A stretch of DNA of 64,000 bases from Mycobacterium palustre (GCF_002101785.1 NZ_LQPJ01000091.1:1-64000), one strand, 5' to 3'. Shown: positions 1 through 10,185, counted from the stretch's first letter. Notes: generated by a model from the sequence alone, not told the origin. Numbers and translations: made by a program.

Positions 1-723
1 CACCGGCCCTGGCCCCGGAGGTCCCGGTGCCGGGGGCGGCGGCGGGGCCGGAGCCACGTCGGGAATCTTGGTGTTCAGCGGCGGTGGCGGAACGCCGTCG
101 GCGGGCTTGGGCGTGCCGACCACCACCCAGTTACCCGCGGGGTCCTGCACCAGGTGTGCGGTGTCGCGGGTCGGGATCATGCCCTGCTTGCGGGCCGCCT
201 CGGCCAGCGCCGGCGCCGACTCCGCCTCGCGCACGTCGCGTTCCAGCGCCTCCTTCTGCTGCTGCAGCATCCGGTTCTTCTCGCGGGCGTGGCTGAGCTG
301 GTAGGAGCGCTCGGCGGAGTCGGTGGACAGCCACAGCGTCAGCGCCAGCCCGAGGCCCAGTGCCCCGATGACCAGCACGACGAACGGAACCTTGCGCGCC
401 AGCGTCTGTGGCCGCAGGTCGACGGCCGCCAGCCGGGCCGCCAACCGCTCGGTCAACGGCGGGCGGACGACTCTGGGGGCCTTGGCCTTTCGCGCCTTGG
501 CCCGAGCCTTGGCCTGGCTGGTGTTCTTGGGACGGGCCGAGCGCTCGACCGGCCGGGCGATGGGGCCCGTCTGCGGCGCGGACTTGGGCGCGCGGGCCTC
601 GCGGGTGGGCGCCGAGGACCGGGTGCGGCGCGGGACCGCATCGGTCGAGGCGCGCCCGGCCTTGCGGGCCGACCGGTCGCGTCCGCGGCCGCGGCGCTTG
701 GGCGCCTCGCGCTCTACCTTCAT
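1..723 (-). CDS. ftsL: FtsL-like proline-rich division membrane protein (partial, C-terminus beyond window)
   Basis: The frame is open from an ATG at 723 to the window edge, giving 241 codons of a longer protein. The N-terminus is Lys/Arg-rich (about 1-110). One membrane segment follows (about 111-132, [17 protein letters not shown]), then a short coiled coil (about 137-170) and a proline-rich tail. This single-pass architecture and the place directly after rsmH match the mycobacterial Rv2164c family, proposed as FtsL in the divisome. The ATG overlaps the rsmH stop as ATGA, so translation is probably coupled. FtsL is assigned by position and topology, because FtsL sequences are poorly conserved. 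pbpB would be expected next, outside the window. Confidence 0.85.
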   Translation of the reverse strand, partial: MKVEREAPKRRGRGRDRSARKAGRASTDAVPRRTRSSAPTREARAPKSAPQTGPIARPVERSARPKNTSQAKARAKARKAKAPRVVRPPLTERLAARLAAVDLRPQTLARKVPFVVLVIGALGLGLALTLWLSTDSAERSYQLSHAREKNRMLQQQKEALERDVREAESAPALAEAARKQGMIPTRDTAHLVQDPAGNWVVVGTPKPADGVPPPPLNTKIPDVAPAPPPPPAPGPPGPGPV

Positions 724-1862
724 GAGTCGCCTTTCCCAAGTCGTTGCAGGGCGCGTAACCGCACTGCGGCGCTGCGGGGGTTGCGTTCGATCTCCGCGGC
801 GTCGGCCCGTTCGGCGCCGCGCGTCAACGACCGGAACCTCGGCTCGTGGCCGGGAAGTTCGAACGGGAGGTCCACCGGCGTGCGCGACGCGACCGCGTCG
901 GCGAAGGCGCGCTTGACGATCCGGTCCTCCAGCGATTGATAGGCCAACACCACGATGCGCCCGCCGCCGGCGAGCGCGTCCAGGGCGGCGGGAAGCGCGG
1001 CGCGCAGCGAGGTCAGCTCGTCGTTGACCGCGATGCGCAGCGCCTGGAAGGTGCGCTTGGCCGGATGCCCTCCGGTGCGCCGGGCCGGCGCCGGAATCGC
1101 TCGGTAGAGCAGGGCAACCAGCTCGGCGGTCGACGTGAACGGGGCGCGGGCGCGCTGCCGCACGATCTGTGCGGCGATGCGGCGCGCGAACCGCTCCTCG
1201 CCGTAGCGGTGCAGGATGTCGGCGAGCGCCGCCTCGTCGTAGGTGTTGAGGATGTCGGCCGCGGTCAGCGGCGCCGCCGGGTCCATCCGCATGTCCAGCG
1301 GGGCGTCCTGGGCGTAGGCGAAACCCCGCTCGGCCCGATCGAGCTGCATGGACGAGACGCCGAGGTCGAACAGCACCCCGTCGACGGATTCGGTTGCGCC
1401 GTAGCCGGATTCGGCCAGCGCGTCGACCAGGCCGTCATACCGGGTGTGCACCAGGGTGGTGCGGTCGGCAAAGGGCGCGAGCCGGGCCCCGGCGATGTCC
1501 AGCGCGGTGGGGTCGCGGTCGAGGCCGACGACGCGCAATCCGGGGAAATCGGTCAGGAACCGCTCGGAGTGGCCGCCCGCGCCGAGCGTGGCGTCGACGA
1601 GGACCGCCCCGGACCCGTCGGGGTGGTGGCGTGTCAGCGCGGGGGCCAGCAGCTCGAGGCAGCGTCGCAGCAGTACGGGCACGTGCCCGAAGTCCTGCGG
1701 GTTGTCAGCCACCGCAACACCGGGGGCTAACGGCGTGGCCCCTGCACCCGGGTCCCTGTCCGAAGGCGCGAACCTGGCGTTGGGGAAGTACGCCAGGGTC
1801 GGTTCGGGCAGAGGCCACGATGCACGGGCACGCGCCTCAGATGATGTCGCCGAGTGCTTCAT
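720..1862 (-). CDS. rsmH: 16S rRNA (cytosine1402-N4)-methyltransferase RsmH (MraW)
   Basis: 380 aa. RsmH methylates N4 of C1402 in 16S rRNA using S-adenosylmethionine. The SAM-binding motif [15 protein letters not shown] lies near residue 90, and the family signatures [16 protein letters not shown] and [20 protein letters not shown] follow. The N-terminal 55 residues, before FGHVPVLL, are an actinobacterial extension. The chosen start overlaps the end of mraZ by 26 bp. A shorter start is possible, but the extension resembles that of the M. tuberculosis protein. The gene sits between mraZ and the ftsL-like gene, the standard dcw order. Confidence 0.95.
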   Translation of the reverse strand: MKHSATSSEARARASWPLPEPTLAYFPNARFAPSDRDPGAGATPLAPGVAVADNPQDFGHVPVLLRRCLELLAPALTRHHPDGSGAVLVDATLGAGGHSERFLTDFPGLRVVGLDRDPTALDIAGARLAPFADRTTLVHTRYDGLVDALAESGYGATESVDGVLFDLGVSSMQLDRAERGFAYAQDAPLDMRMDPAAPLTAADILNTYDEAALADILHRYGEERFARRIAAQIVRQRARAPFTSTAELVALLYRAIPAPARRTGGHPAKRTFQALRIAVNDELTSLRAALPAALDALAGGGRIVVLAYQSLEDRIVKRAFADAVASRTPVDLPFELPGHEPRFRSLTRGAERADAAEIERNPRSAAVRLRALQRLGKGDS

Positions 1863-2268
1863 CGCTGGCCGCGGAGAAGTTCTCTTCGTGGGTCTGCTGA
1901 TAGTCGGTCCAGGCCTGGGCGTCCCAGATTTCGAGGTAGTCGACCGCCCCGATCACCACGCAGTCCTTGGACAGCCCGGCGTAGCGGCGGTGGTCGGCGG
2001 ACAGGGTGATGCGGCCCTGGGCGTCGGGATGCTGCTCGTCGGTGCCCGCGGCGAGGTTACGCAGGAACGCCCGCGCGTCCGGGTTGCTGCGCGAGGCCTT
2101 GCTGGCCCGGCGGGCCAGTTGCTCGAATTCCGCCCGCGGGTACACGGCGAGGCTGTGGTCTTGGCTCTTGGTGACCATCAATCCCCCTGCCAGCGCGTCG
2201 CGGAACTTGGCGGGCAACGTGAGCCGCCCCTTGTCGTCGAGTTTGGGCGTGTAGGTGCCGAGAAACAC
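1837..2268 (-). CDS. mraZ: Transcriptional regulator MraZ
   Basis: 143 aa, GTG start with a strong ribosome-binding site (GGGGAGGTGA). MraZ is a ring-forming AbrB/SpoVT-fold DNA-binding protein that controls its own division and cell-wall operon. Both repeats of the fold are visible: [20 protein letters not shown] at the N-terminus and [18 protein letters not shown] near residue 82. It is the first gene of the minus-strand run mraZ-rsmH-ftsL and is preceded by the TGGGG box array at 2305-2340, so autoregulation is likely. Confidence 0.96.
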   Translation of the reverse strand: MFLGTYTPKLDDKGRLTLPAKFRDALAGGLMVTKSQDHSLAVYPRAEFEQLARRASKASRSNPDARAFLRNLAAGTDEQHPDAQGRITLSADHRRYAGLSKDCVVIGAVDYLEIWDAQAWTDYQQTHEENFSAASDEALGDII

Positions 2269-2304
2269 CAGCTCACCTCCCCGTCGGGGTCACCCAAACG
2301 CTTC

Positions 2305-2340
2305 AGCCACCATACCCCACATTCCCCCACTTTGCCCCAT
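2305..2340 (-). promoter_or_regulatory. MraZ operator: four TGGGG-type boxes at 10-bp spacing
   Basis: Read on the minus strand, the sequence has ATGGGGCAAA, GTGGGGGAAT, GTGGGGTATG and GTGGCTG in series. The TGG cores repeat every 10 bp (plus-strand CAC/CAT at 2338, 2328, 2318 and 2308). MraZ proteins bind direct repeats of TGGGN separated by 5 bp in front of mraZ, so this array, ending 37 bp before the GTG, is the expected autoregulatory site. The box nearest the gene (GTGGC) is the weakest match. Confidence 0.85.
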
Positions 2341-2479
2341 TGATGGAGTGTCGTGGCGGAGTTTTCCGGGTCATCCGCCACTTTTCGCCGGCGCAGGGCG
2401 ACCAGGGCACCCGCGTCGCGGCCGAGCGGACCTTTGGCGAGCCGGCAAAAGCGCACGTCAGCGGCCGGAAGCGGCCGTG

Positions 2480-2517
2480 TGGGGCGCGGTGGGGCAGCAA
2501 GTGGGGCCCGGTGGGGC
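2480..2517 (+). promoter_or_regulatory. Second TGGGGC box cluster upstream of mraZ, opposite orientation
   Basis: TGGGGC occurs at 2480, 2490, 2502 and 2512 on the plus strand, spaced 10, 12 and 10 bp. This resembles the MraZ boxes but is inverted and about 140 bp further from mraZ. The rest of the 438-bp gap between mraZ and the DUF3040 gene holds no convincing gene. The cluster could be a distal MraZ site or a chance GC-rich repeat. Confidence 0.35.
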
Positions 2518-2651
2518 GGGAATGCTGCCGTTCGGACTCGATTGCGGCTCAATCGGGACTCGGGAGGGGCCGGGAAGGGCCGGGCGGCCGAGACTGCGTG
2601 CAGGGCGTCGATCCGGCCCGGGACCACGCGCTCATCGCAGGCGCGGCGTGC

Positions 2652-2683
2652 ACGAAAAACGGGGTAGCCCGTCGGCTACCCCG
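2652..2683 (-). terminator. Rho-independent terminator after the DUF3040 gene
   Basis: A perfect 9-bp stem GGGGTAGCC/GGCTACCCC (2661-2669 and 2674-2682) with a CGTC loop. On the minus strand it is followed by GTTTTTCG. It lies 24 bp beyond the DUF3040 stop in the direction of that gene and separates it from mraZ. Confidence 0.85.
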
Positions 2684-2706
2684 TGTGACGTCCTACGTTG
2701 CTGCGG

Positions 2707-3105
2707 CTAGTCGTCGAAGCGGCGGCGGAACCGGTCCTCCATGCGGCTGGTGAAGGAGCCGCCACCCCGGTTGCGCCGCTGGCGCGCCGAGCCGGGCGCC
2801 GAGGAGTGGTCGGGCCTTCCCGTCAGCCGCGGACCCGTGATGGCGTAGACGACGCCGCCGAACATGACAACGAAGCCGACGACGCTGAGGATCGGGAAGT
2901 TGCCGATCATCGTGGCCTTGACCGCCACCCCGAACACCAGCATCGCAAGACCGATGACGAATAACGCCGCGCCTTGCAGGCGCCGCCGGGTGGTCGGTGC
3001 ACGGAACCCAACGCCGCGGACGCTCGACGCGAATTTGGGGTCTTCCGCGTACAGTGCGCTCTCGATCTGATCGAGCATCCGCTGTTCATGATCGGAGAGT
3101 GGCAT
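2707..3105 (-). CDS. DUF3040 family membrane protein
   Basis: 132 aa. The start is placed at MPLSDHEQRML because an AAGGAGG site precedes this ATG; the 25 codons upstream look untranslated. The N-terminal signature LSDHEQRMLDQIE defines the actinobacterial DUF3040 family. Two membrane segments follow (about 45-63 and 70-90), then a basic Arg-rich tail. M. tuberculosis Rv2169c is the positional counterpart. Function is unknown. The gene is transcribed alone between a divergent promoter region and its own terminator. Confidence 0.92.
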   Translation of the reverse strand: MPLSDHEQRMLDQIESALYAEDPKFASSVRGVGFRAPTTRRRLQGAALFVIGLAMLVFGVAVKATMIGNFPILSVVGFVVMFGGVVYAITGPRLTGRPDHSSAPGSARQRRNRGGGSFTSRMEDRFRRRFDD

Positions 3106-3444
3106 TCGTCCCTCCTTGCCGACAGTTTGGCACGTCACTATCGATAGCACGCGGATGCCCGTTGTAAAGGCAACTAACACAGATGATACGAGGTCGATCT
3201 GCGCCGTACCACTGGTTCGGCAGCGATTCTATCCCGGCCGCGGCCCGGAACTCATGTGGGCCACAACACCCTGCGCGGCGCCACGCTCGCGACGGTGCGC
3301 GGTCCACGGGCCGGGTCGCTGCCACCGGTCGTCCAACCGAGCGCCGGGGTCCGATAATGGCGATAGCGCACGGGGCCGACCGACCGCACGAAAGCCAAAG
3401 CACCCGCACGCGACCGGACCACCGGACGAGGAGGGCACCGCGAG
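3106..3444. other. Divergent intergenic region, 339 bp
   Basis: It lies between the DUF3040 gene (minus) and the GNAT gene (plus) and must carry both promoters. I see a perfect palindrome CTATCGATAG at 3138-3147 about 33 bp before the DUF3040 start, and a small dyad GTTG/CAAC around 3162-3175. No credible coding sequence, repeat or RNA gene was recognised. Confidence 0.5.
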
Positions 3445-4044
3445 TTGGCGATATTCCTCATCGATCTGCTGCCGAACGATATGGAGCGCCGTCTCAGTGA
3501 CGCCCTCGGGGTGTACGTCGAAGCGATGCGATACCCGCGGGGCACCGAGAACCAGCGCGCCGCGATGTGGCTGGAACACGTCCGGCGACGCGGCTGGCAG
3601 GGCGCGGCCGTCGTCGAAGTCGACGGCCCCACCGACGAACCGCCGCCGGCCGCCGTACTGGGCAGCGCGCCGTTGCTGGGCGTGGCATACGGCTACCCCG
3701 GGGCGCCCGGGCAGTGGTGGCAGCAGCAGGTGGTGCTGGGCCTGCAACGCGGCGGGTTGCCGCCCAACGAGATCGCCCGGCTGATGAGCAGCTACTTCGA
3801 GCTGACCGAGCTGCACATCCATCCCCGGGCCCAAGGCCATGGCCTGGGCGAGGCGCTGGCCCGCCGGCTGCTGGCCGGGCGCGCCGAGAAGAACGTCCTG
3901 CTCTCCACGCCGGAAACCAACGGCGAAGACAACCGGGCGTGGCGGTTGTACCGGCGGCTGGGCTTCAACGACATCATCCGCCGCTACCACTTCGCCGGGG
4001 ACCCACGGGCTTTCGCGATCCTGGGCCGCGCCCTACCCCTGTAG
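3445..4044 (+). CDS. GNAT-family N-acetyltransferase (Rv2170-type)
   Basis: 199 aa from a TTG codon with GAGGAGGG about ten bases upstream. The acetyl-CoA binding region is visible as LTELHIHPRAQGHGLGEALARRLL (about 117-140; the R/Q-x-x-G-x-G/A loop), followed by RLYRRLGFNDIIRRYHF typical of the GNAT C-terminal half. The M. tuberculosis homologue Rv2170 was reported as a lysine acetyltransferase acting on isocitrate dehydrogenase; whether the substrate is shared is inference. lppM follows after a 47-bp gap. Confidence 0.9.
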   Translation: MAIFLIDLLPNDMERRLSDALGVYVEAMRYPRGTENQRAAMWLEHVRRRGWQGAAVVEVDGPTDEPPPAAVLGSAPLLGVAYGYPGAPGQWWQQQVVLGLQRGGLPPNEIARLMSSYFELTELHIHPRAQGHGLGEALARRLLAGRAEKNVLLSTPETNGEDNRAWRLYRRLGFNDIIRRYHFAGDPRAFAILGRALPL

Positions 4045-4091
4045 CGGCACGGCGCGCCGGGACGCCCCACCGGATCTGGCACGATGACCTG

Positions 4092-4814
4092 GTGCGCGCC
4101 AGCCCTGCCCCGCCGAAAGCCCGTGGATTGACCCGTCGCTGGCGCCGCGTGGTGGGCATGGCGACCCTGCTGTTGCTGCTGGTGCCGCTGGCCACCGGGT
4201 GCCTGCGGGTGCGTGCGTCGCTGACCGTCTCCCCCGACGACCTGGTTTCCGGCGAGATCATCGCGGCCGCCAAGCCGAGAACACCCAAGGACACCGGCCC
4301 GCAGCTCGACAGCAACAACCTGCCGTTCAGCCAGAAGGTGGCGGTGTCAAACTACGACAGCGACGGCTACGTGGGCTCGCAGGCGGTGTTCTCCGATTTG
4401 ACCTTCGCCGAGTTGCCGCAGCTGGCCAACATGAACTCCGACGCCTCCGGGGTGAACCTGTCGCTGCGCCGCAACGGCAACCTGGTGATCCTGGAAGGCC
4501 GCGCGGACCTGACCTCGGTGACCGACAACGACGCCAACGTCGAGCTCACCATCGCGTTTCCCGGCGTCGTCACCTCGACCAACGGGGACCGCGTCGAGCC
4601 CGACGTGGTGTCGTGGAAGCTCAAGCCGGGCGTGGTGAGCACCATGACCGCCAACGCGCGCTACACCGATCCCAACACCCGCAACTTCACCGGGGCGGGC
4701 GTGTGGCTGGGGATCGCGTCCTTCGCGGCCGCCGGGGTGGTCGCGCTGCTGGCCTGGGTCAGCCGGGACCGCTCCCCGCGGTTCACCGCGCCCGGCGACC
4801 AGCCGCCGGGTTAA
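4092..4814 (+). CDS. lppM: Lipoprotein LppM
   Basis: 240 aa, GTG start. A basic N-region and hydrophobic stretch end in the lipobox PLATGC, with Cys37 the predicted lipidated residue. The extracytoplasmic domain (about 38-205) is followed by a C-terminal membrane segment (GVWLGIASFAAAGVVALLAWV), so the protein may be anchored at both ends. LppM of M. tuberculosis is linked to phagosome interference and manipulation of phosphatidylinositol mannosides; here the proximity of mptA and other LM/LAM genes fits an envelope role. Its stop overlaps the end of the convergent metF-like gene by 4 bp. A shorter start at the Met 22 codons on is possible but would shorten the signal peptide. Confidence 0.93.
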   Translation: MRASPAPPKARGLTRRWRRVVGMATLLLLLVPLATGCLRVRASLTVSPDDLVSGEIIAAAKPRTPKDTGPQLDSNNLPFSQKVAVSNYDSDGYVGSQAVFSDLTFAELPQLANMNSDASGVNLSLRRNGNLVILEGRADLTSVTDNDANVELTIAFPGVVTSTNGDRVEPDVVSWKLKPGVVSTMTANARYTDPNTRNFTGAGVWLGIASFAAAGVVALLAWVSRDRSPRFTAPGDQPPG

Positions 4815-5713
4815 ATCGGTCCCGGCGACCCGGGCGACCAGTACTCCAGCATCTCCGCGAAGGTCTGGAACGCGGGTCCGGACACCCCGTAGGTCGCCTC
4901 GAAGTGGATGCTCAGCGGGAAGCCGAGCTCGCCGACCCCGTCGATCACGCGCTTGTACAGGTCGACCATGAGCTTGCGCTTCTGGTCGGGCTCGCTGGCG
5001 GCCAGCCTCTTGACGAAGGCCTGCTCGTCGGCCACCGCGGCGTTGCCCGGGTCCTGGATCAGCCAGTTGATCAGGCCGACGCGGCTCTCCACCTTCGGCA
5101 CGAACCCGAAGGAAAGCAGCAGCTCGGGCCGGTGCTCGGTGTTCTTGGCGAACTCGGTCAGAAAGCCCACGATCGCGTCGGAATACAGCAGCTGGGTCAT
5201 GCCGTAGGTCGCGCCCCGGTCGCATTTGAAGTTGAGCCGGCCCTGTTCGCCGTCGCGGGTGGGGATCACGATCACGCCGCGGTTGCTGACCAGGTCGCGG
5301 TAGATGGACAGGGCGTCGGTCGGCGCGACGCCGGAGCCTTCGCCGTCGTTCATCGTGCGGGGCACGCCGACGAACACCACGCCTTCCATCCCGGCCGCGC
5401 ACAGGTCGCCGAGCCGCTGCCGCAGCGAGGCCTCGTCCATGAACGCCGTCACCTGCGTGCACAGGCCGCGCAGGCCCGGCAGTTCGGGCCTGATGATCGA
5501 CCAGAAGTCCAGCACATCGAACTTCGGCTTCATCGCGACCGGGCGATCGTCGTCTTCGGCGATCATTCCGGGGATCATTACGTGCCGGATCCGGCCTTCG
5601 AGACCGGTTTCGGCCGAGTACCGCACCACTTTTCGCGCGTCGTCGAGTGCCCGCTCCGGCCCGTCCTCCACGTTGGGCGGCACCAGCTCGAGCGCGACGG
5701 TGTTGAGGGTCAC
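4811..5713 (-). CDS. Methylenetetrahydrofolate reductase-like protein (Rv2172c family)
   Basis: 300 aa. The protein has a TIM-barrel pattern of the MetF superfamily, with motifs such as MEGVVFVGVPR and GRLNFKCDRGATYGMTQLLYSD, the latter corresponding to the MTHFR region that ends in a Q-x-F/Y-Y-D-like turn. It is diverged from classical MetF. The M. tuberculosis homologue has been reported as an unusual MTHFR lacking flavin, making 5-methyltetrahydrofolate for methionine synthesis. Substrate assignment is inherited from that family. It is monocistronic, overlaps lppM by 4 bp and is divergent from idsA2. Confidence 0.82.
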   Translation of the reverse strand: MTLNTVALELVPPNVEDGPERALDDARKVVRYSAETGLEGRIRHVMIPGMIAEDDDRPVAMKPKFDVLDFWSIIRPELPGLRGLCTQVTAFMDEASLRQRLGDLCAAGMEGVVFVGVPRTMNDGEGSGVAPTDALSIYRDLVSNRGVIVIPTRDGEQGRLNFKCDRGATYGMTQLLYSDAIVGFLTEFAKNTEHRPELLLSFGFVPKVESRVGLINWLIQDPGNAAVADEQAFVKRLAASEPDQKRKLMVDLYKRVIDGVGELGFPLSIHFEATYGVSGPAFQTFAEMLEYWSPGSPGPI

Positions 5714-5834
5714 GCGGCTCCTTTCCCTCAGACGACTAAGCGCAACGCGGCGCGGACACCCCCGCCAGCATAGGGGCGGTTAGTGAGGCAGTCGAAGCAA
5801 CTCAGGCGCAAGCGACATAAACTGTCGGCCCTAG

Positions 5835-6962
<1,128 letters not shown>

Positions 6963-6966
6963 GCCC

Positions 6967-8499
6967 GTGACGATGCCGACCGACACGCCCGTCGCCGACG
7001 CCGCCACCAGACAGTCTGCGGCGCAGCGGTTTTCACGGTTACGAGCGTTTACCGCCACCCCGGAGGCCGGCCCGGCGAAGCTGGGCTTCGTGGGCTCGGT
7101 GCTGATCACCGCCGGCGGGCTCGGCGCGGGCAGCACCAAGCCGCACGATCCCCTGCTGGAAGCGCTGCACCTGTCCTGGCTGCGCTTCGGGCACGGGCTG
7201 GTGCTCTCGTCCATCCTGCTGTGGACGGGCGTGGGCCTGATGCTGATCGCGTGGGTGCTGCTGGGCCGTCGGGCGCTGGCGGGCGGCGTGTCCGAGTTCG
7301 TGATGCGGGCCAGCACCGCCTTCTGGCTGGCGCCGCTGTTGCTGTCGGTGCCGGTGTTCAGCCGCGACACGTATTCGTATCTGGCGCAGGGCGCGCTGCT
7401 GCGCGACGGCTTCGATCCCTACGCCGTCGGGCCCGTGGCCAACCCGAACCCCTTGCTGGACAACGTAAGCCCGATCTGGACGATCACGACGGCCCCGTAC
7501 GGCCCGGCGTTCATCCTGATCGCCAAGCTCGTCACGTTGACGGTCGGCAATCACGTGATCGCCGGGACGATGCTGCTGCGCCTGTGCATGCTGCCCGGGC
7601 TGGCGCTGCTGATCTGGGCCACCCCGCGGCTGGCGCACCACCTGGGCACCGACGGCGCGCTGGCGCTGTGGATCTGCGTGCTTAACCCGTTGGTGCTGAT
7701 CCACCTGATGGGCGGCGTGCACAACGAGATGCTGATGGTGGGCCTGATGGCCGCCGGGATCGCGCTGACGTTCCAAGGCCGGCACGTCGCGGGCATGATC
7801 CTGATCACGGTGGCGATCGCGGTGAAGGCCACCGCCGGGATCTCGCTGCCCTTCCTGGTGTGGGTGTGGGCGCGGCACCTGCGCGAGCGGCGGGGTTATG
7901 CCCCGGCGCTCGCGTTCCTCGCGGCCACCGGGGCATCGCTGCTGATTTTTGCCGTCGTGTTCGCGATCCTGTCCGCGGTGGCCGGTGTCGGGCTGGGCTG
8001 GCTGACCGCGCTGGCCGGATCGGTGAAGATCATCAACTGGCTCACCGTGCCCACCGCGGTCGCCAACCTCATCCACGCCGTGGGCAGCGGCTGGTTCCCG
8101 GTCGACTTCTACGCCACGCTGCGAGTCACCCGGTTCATCGGCATCGGGATCATCGCGGTGTCATTGCCGTTGCTGTGGTGGCGATTTCGGCGCGACGACC
8201 GCGCCGTGCTGACCGGGATCGCCTGGTCGATGCTGGTCGTGGTGCTGTTCGTTCCGGCCGCGCTGCCGTGGTACTACTCCTGGCCGCTGGCGGTGGCGGC
8301 GCCGCTGGCGCAGTCCCGGCGGGCGGTCGCGGCCATCGCGGGGCTGTCCACCTGGGTCATGGTGATCTTCAAGCCCGACGGGTCGCACGGCATGTATTCC
8401 TGGCTGCACGTCGCGCTGGCCACGGCCTGCGCGCTGGCCGCCTGGTACGCGCTGCACCGCGCGCCGGAGCCGCAACCGGAATCGGTCAGTACGCCATAG
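6967..8499 (+). CDS. mptA: Alpha-(1->6)-mannosyltransferase MptA (GT-C fold)
   Basis: 510 aa, GTG start. A polytopic membrane protein with about a dozen hydrophobic segments and the GT-C family signature after the first segments (VFSRDTYSYLAQGALLRDGFDPY, containing the catalytic acidic residue in the first extracytoplasmic loop). MptA extends the alpha-1,6 mannan core of lipomannan and lipoarabinomannan using polyprenyl-phosphate-mannose. It lies directly behind idsA2. Its last 14 bp overlap the convergent Rv2175c-type regulator. Confidence 0.93.
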   Translation: MTMPTDTPVADAATRQSAAQRFSRLRAFTATPEAGPAKLGFVGSVLITAGGLGAGSTKPHDPLLEALHLSWLRFGHGLVLSSILLWTGVGLMLIAWVLLGRRALAGGVSEFVMRASTAFWLAPLLLSVPVFSRDTYSYLAQGALLRDGFDPYAVGPVANPNPLLDNVSPIWTITTAPYGPAFILIAKLVTLTVGNHVIAGTMLLRLCMLPGLALLIWATPRLAHHLGTDGALALWICVLNPLVLIHLMGGVHNEMLMVGLMAAGIALTFQGRHVAGMILITVAIAVKATAGISLPFLVWVWARHLRERRGYAPALAFLAATGASLLIFAVVFAILSAVAGVGLGWLTALAGSVKIINWLTVPTAVANLIHAVGSGWFPVDFYATLRVTRFIGIGIIAVSLPLLWWRFRRDDRAVLTGIAWSMLVVVLFVPAALPWYYSWPLAVAAPLAQSRRAVAAIAGLSTWVMVIFKPDGSHGMYSWLHVALATACALAAWYALHRAPEPQPESVSTP

Positions 8500-8890
8500 C
8501 CTGTGCCCGGCGCACGACCTCCCGCGCCTGATGGGCGTGCAGCGCGTCGACGGGCCGGGCGTTGCTGATGGCGTCGCGGGTGCCGTCGCGCGTGATCGTC
8601 AGCGACGGGTCCGGGGTGAACAGCCAGCGCACGATCTCGGTGTCGTGATAGCCGCCGTCGTGCAGGATCGTCAGCAGCCCGGGCAGGCTCTTGACCACCT
8701 CGCCGGAGTTGGTGAAGAACACCTGCGGCACCACCACGCCGCCGCCCCGCCGCACCGCGACCAGATGGCCCTCCCGCAGCTGCTGCTGGACCTTGCTGAC
8801 CGGCACGTGAAGCAACTCGGCGACCTTGGCCAGGTCATAGGTTGGCTCATCGGGGTCCAACACGTCGTCGCCGGCCGGGATACTGCTCAT
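8486..8890 (-). CDS. Rv2175c-type DNA-binding regulator, likely PknL substrate
   Basis: 134 aa from an ATG. It has an N-terminal winged-helix region of excisionase/MerR character (YDLAKVAELLHVPVSKVQQQL, then HLVAVRRGGGVVVPQ) and a C-terminal helical region with SLPGLLTILHDGGYHDTE. The M. tuberculosis protein binds DNA and is phosphorylated by PknL, encoded divergently next door, which inhibits binding. M. tuberculosis has a slightly longer N-terminus containing the phosphorylated Thr; upstream codons here read PTLSL before the chosen Met, so a longer start including that Thr should be considered. Confidence 0.88.
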   Translation of the reverse strand: MSSIPAGDDVLDPDEPTYDLAKVAELLHVPVSKVQQQLREGHLVAVRRGGGVVVPQVFFTNSGEVVKSLPGLLTILHDGGYHDTEIVRWLFTPDPSLTITRDGTRDAISNARPVDALHAHQAREVVRRAQAMAY

Positions 8891-8968
8891 CAGCGAAAGT
8901 GTAGGCCCTGGCTTCGCCTTAGGACCCGCGTTCCGCGCTCGATTCCACAGCGCACCTACGATGGCCCG

Positions 8969-10174
8969 GTGGCCGGACCTCAGACGCGCGATCCCCTGGA
9001 GGACACGTTGCTGGACGGCCGCTATTTGGTGCAGTCCAAGATCGCCAGCGGCGGCACCTCCACGGTGTATCGCGGCCTGGACACCCGGCTGGACCGCCCG
9101 GTCGCGGTGAAGGTCATGGATTCTCGCTACGCCGGCGACGAGCAGTTCCTGACCCGCTTCCAGCTCGAGGCCCGCACCGTGGCCCGGCTGAAAAACCCAG
9201 GGCTGGTTGCGGTCTACGACCAGGGCCTGGACGCCAGGCACCCGTTTCTGGTCATGGAGCTGATCGAGGGCGGCACGCTGCGCGAGCTGCTCGCCGAGCG
9301 GGGCCCGATGCCACCGCATGCCGTGGCGGCGGTGCTGCGCCCCGTGCTGGGCGGGCTGGCCGCCGCCCATCGGGCCGGCCTGGTGCACCGCGACGTCAAG
9401 CCCGAGAACGTCCTGATCTCCGACGACGGCGAGGTCAAGATCGCCGATTTCGGGCTGGTCCGCGCCGTCGCGGCCGCCGGAATCACCTCCACCAGCGTCA
9501 TTTTGGGCACCGCGGCCTACCTGTCGCCCGAGCAGGTGCGCGACGGCAACGCCGGGCCGCGCAGCGACGTCTACTCCGCCGGGGTTCTCACCTACGAGCT
9601 GCTGACCGGGCACACGCCGTTCACCGGCGACTCGCCGCTGTCGATCGCCTACCAGCGGCTGGATACCGACGTGCCGCCGGCCAGCCTCGCGATCGACGGT
9701 GTGCCAGCGCAATTCGACGAGTTCGTGCAGCGCGCGACCGCGCGCGACCCCGCAGACCGCTACGCCGACGCGATCGAGATGGGCGCCGAGCTCGACGCGA
9801 TCGCCGAGGAGCTGGGCCTGCCGGGGTTTCGGGTGCCGGCGCCGCGCAATTCGGCCCAGCACCGGTCGGCGGCGCTGCACCACAGCCGGATGACCCAGCG
9901 ACAGGCCGCCGCGCAGCCGCCGCGCCCGCCAGGGCAGGCGCCGGTACGCCACCCTACCCGTCAGCTGGAGCGCCCGCCCGCCCCCAAACTCGAGGATTAC
10001 GAATATCAGCCCGTATCAGGGGAATTCGCGGGCATCGCGCTCAGCGAGTTCGTGTGGGCGCGCCAGCACGCGCGGCGCATGGTGCTGGTGTGGGTGGCCG
10101 TCGTGCTGGCGCTCACCGGCCTGGTCGCGACCGTGGCGTGGACGATCGGCAGCAACCTGACCGGCCTGCTGTAG
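8969..10174 (+). CDS. pknL: Serine/threonine protein kinase PknL
   Basis: 401 aa, GTG start. A complete Hanks-type kinase domain: glycine loop IASGGTSTVYRG, Lys48 in VAVKVMD, catalytic HRDVKPEN (Asp142), metal-binding DFG (Asp160), SPEQ in place of APE and subdomain XI near residue 270. A Pro/Arg-rich linker follows, then one membrane segment (MVLVWVAVVLALTGL) and only about seven residues outside, so there is no sensor domain. It is divergent from its probable target at 8486-8890; both may share the 78-bp gap. Kinase activity is well supported, the ligand unknown. Confidence 0.95.
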   Translation: MAGPQTRDPLEDTLLDGRYLVQSKIASGGTSTVYRGLDTRLDRPVAVKVMDSRYAGDEQFLTRFQLEARTVARLKNPGLVAVYDQGLDARHPFLVMELIEGGTLRELLAERGPMPPHAVAAVLRPVLGGLAAAHRAGLVHRDVKPENVLISDDGEVKIADFGLVRAVAAAGITSTSVILGTAAYLSPEQVRDGNAGPRSDVYSAGVLTYELLTGHTPFTGDSPLSIAYQRLDTDVPPASLAIDGVPAQFDEFVQRATARDPADRYADAIEMGAELDAIAEELGLPGFRVPAPRNSAQHRSAALHHSRMTQRQAAAQPPRPPGQAPVRHPTRQLERPPAPKLEDYEYQPVSGEFAGIALSEFVWARQHARRMVLVWVAVVLALTGLVATVAWTIGSNLTGLL

Positions 10175-10185
10175 CGCCTTCTCTC

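Noticed and set aside
31..296. Proline-rich plus-strand frames at the left edge
   Set aside because: Shadows of the proline-rich tail of the FtsL-like gene; no start signal or conserved residues.
3229..3990. Long minus-strand open frame opposite the GNAT gene
   Set aside because: It is a high-GC shadow of the acetyltransferase gene, with low-complexity Arg/Gln/His composition and no family motif; the plus-strand gene has clear GNAT signatures.
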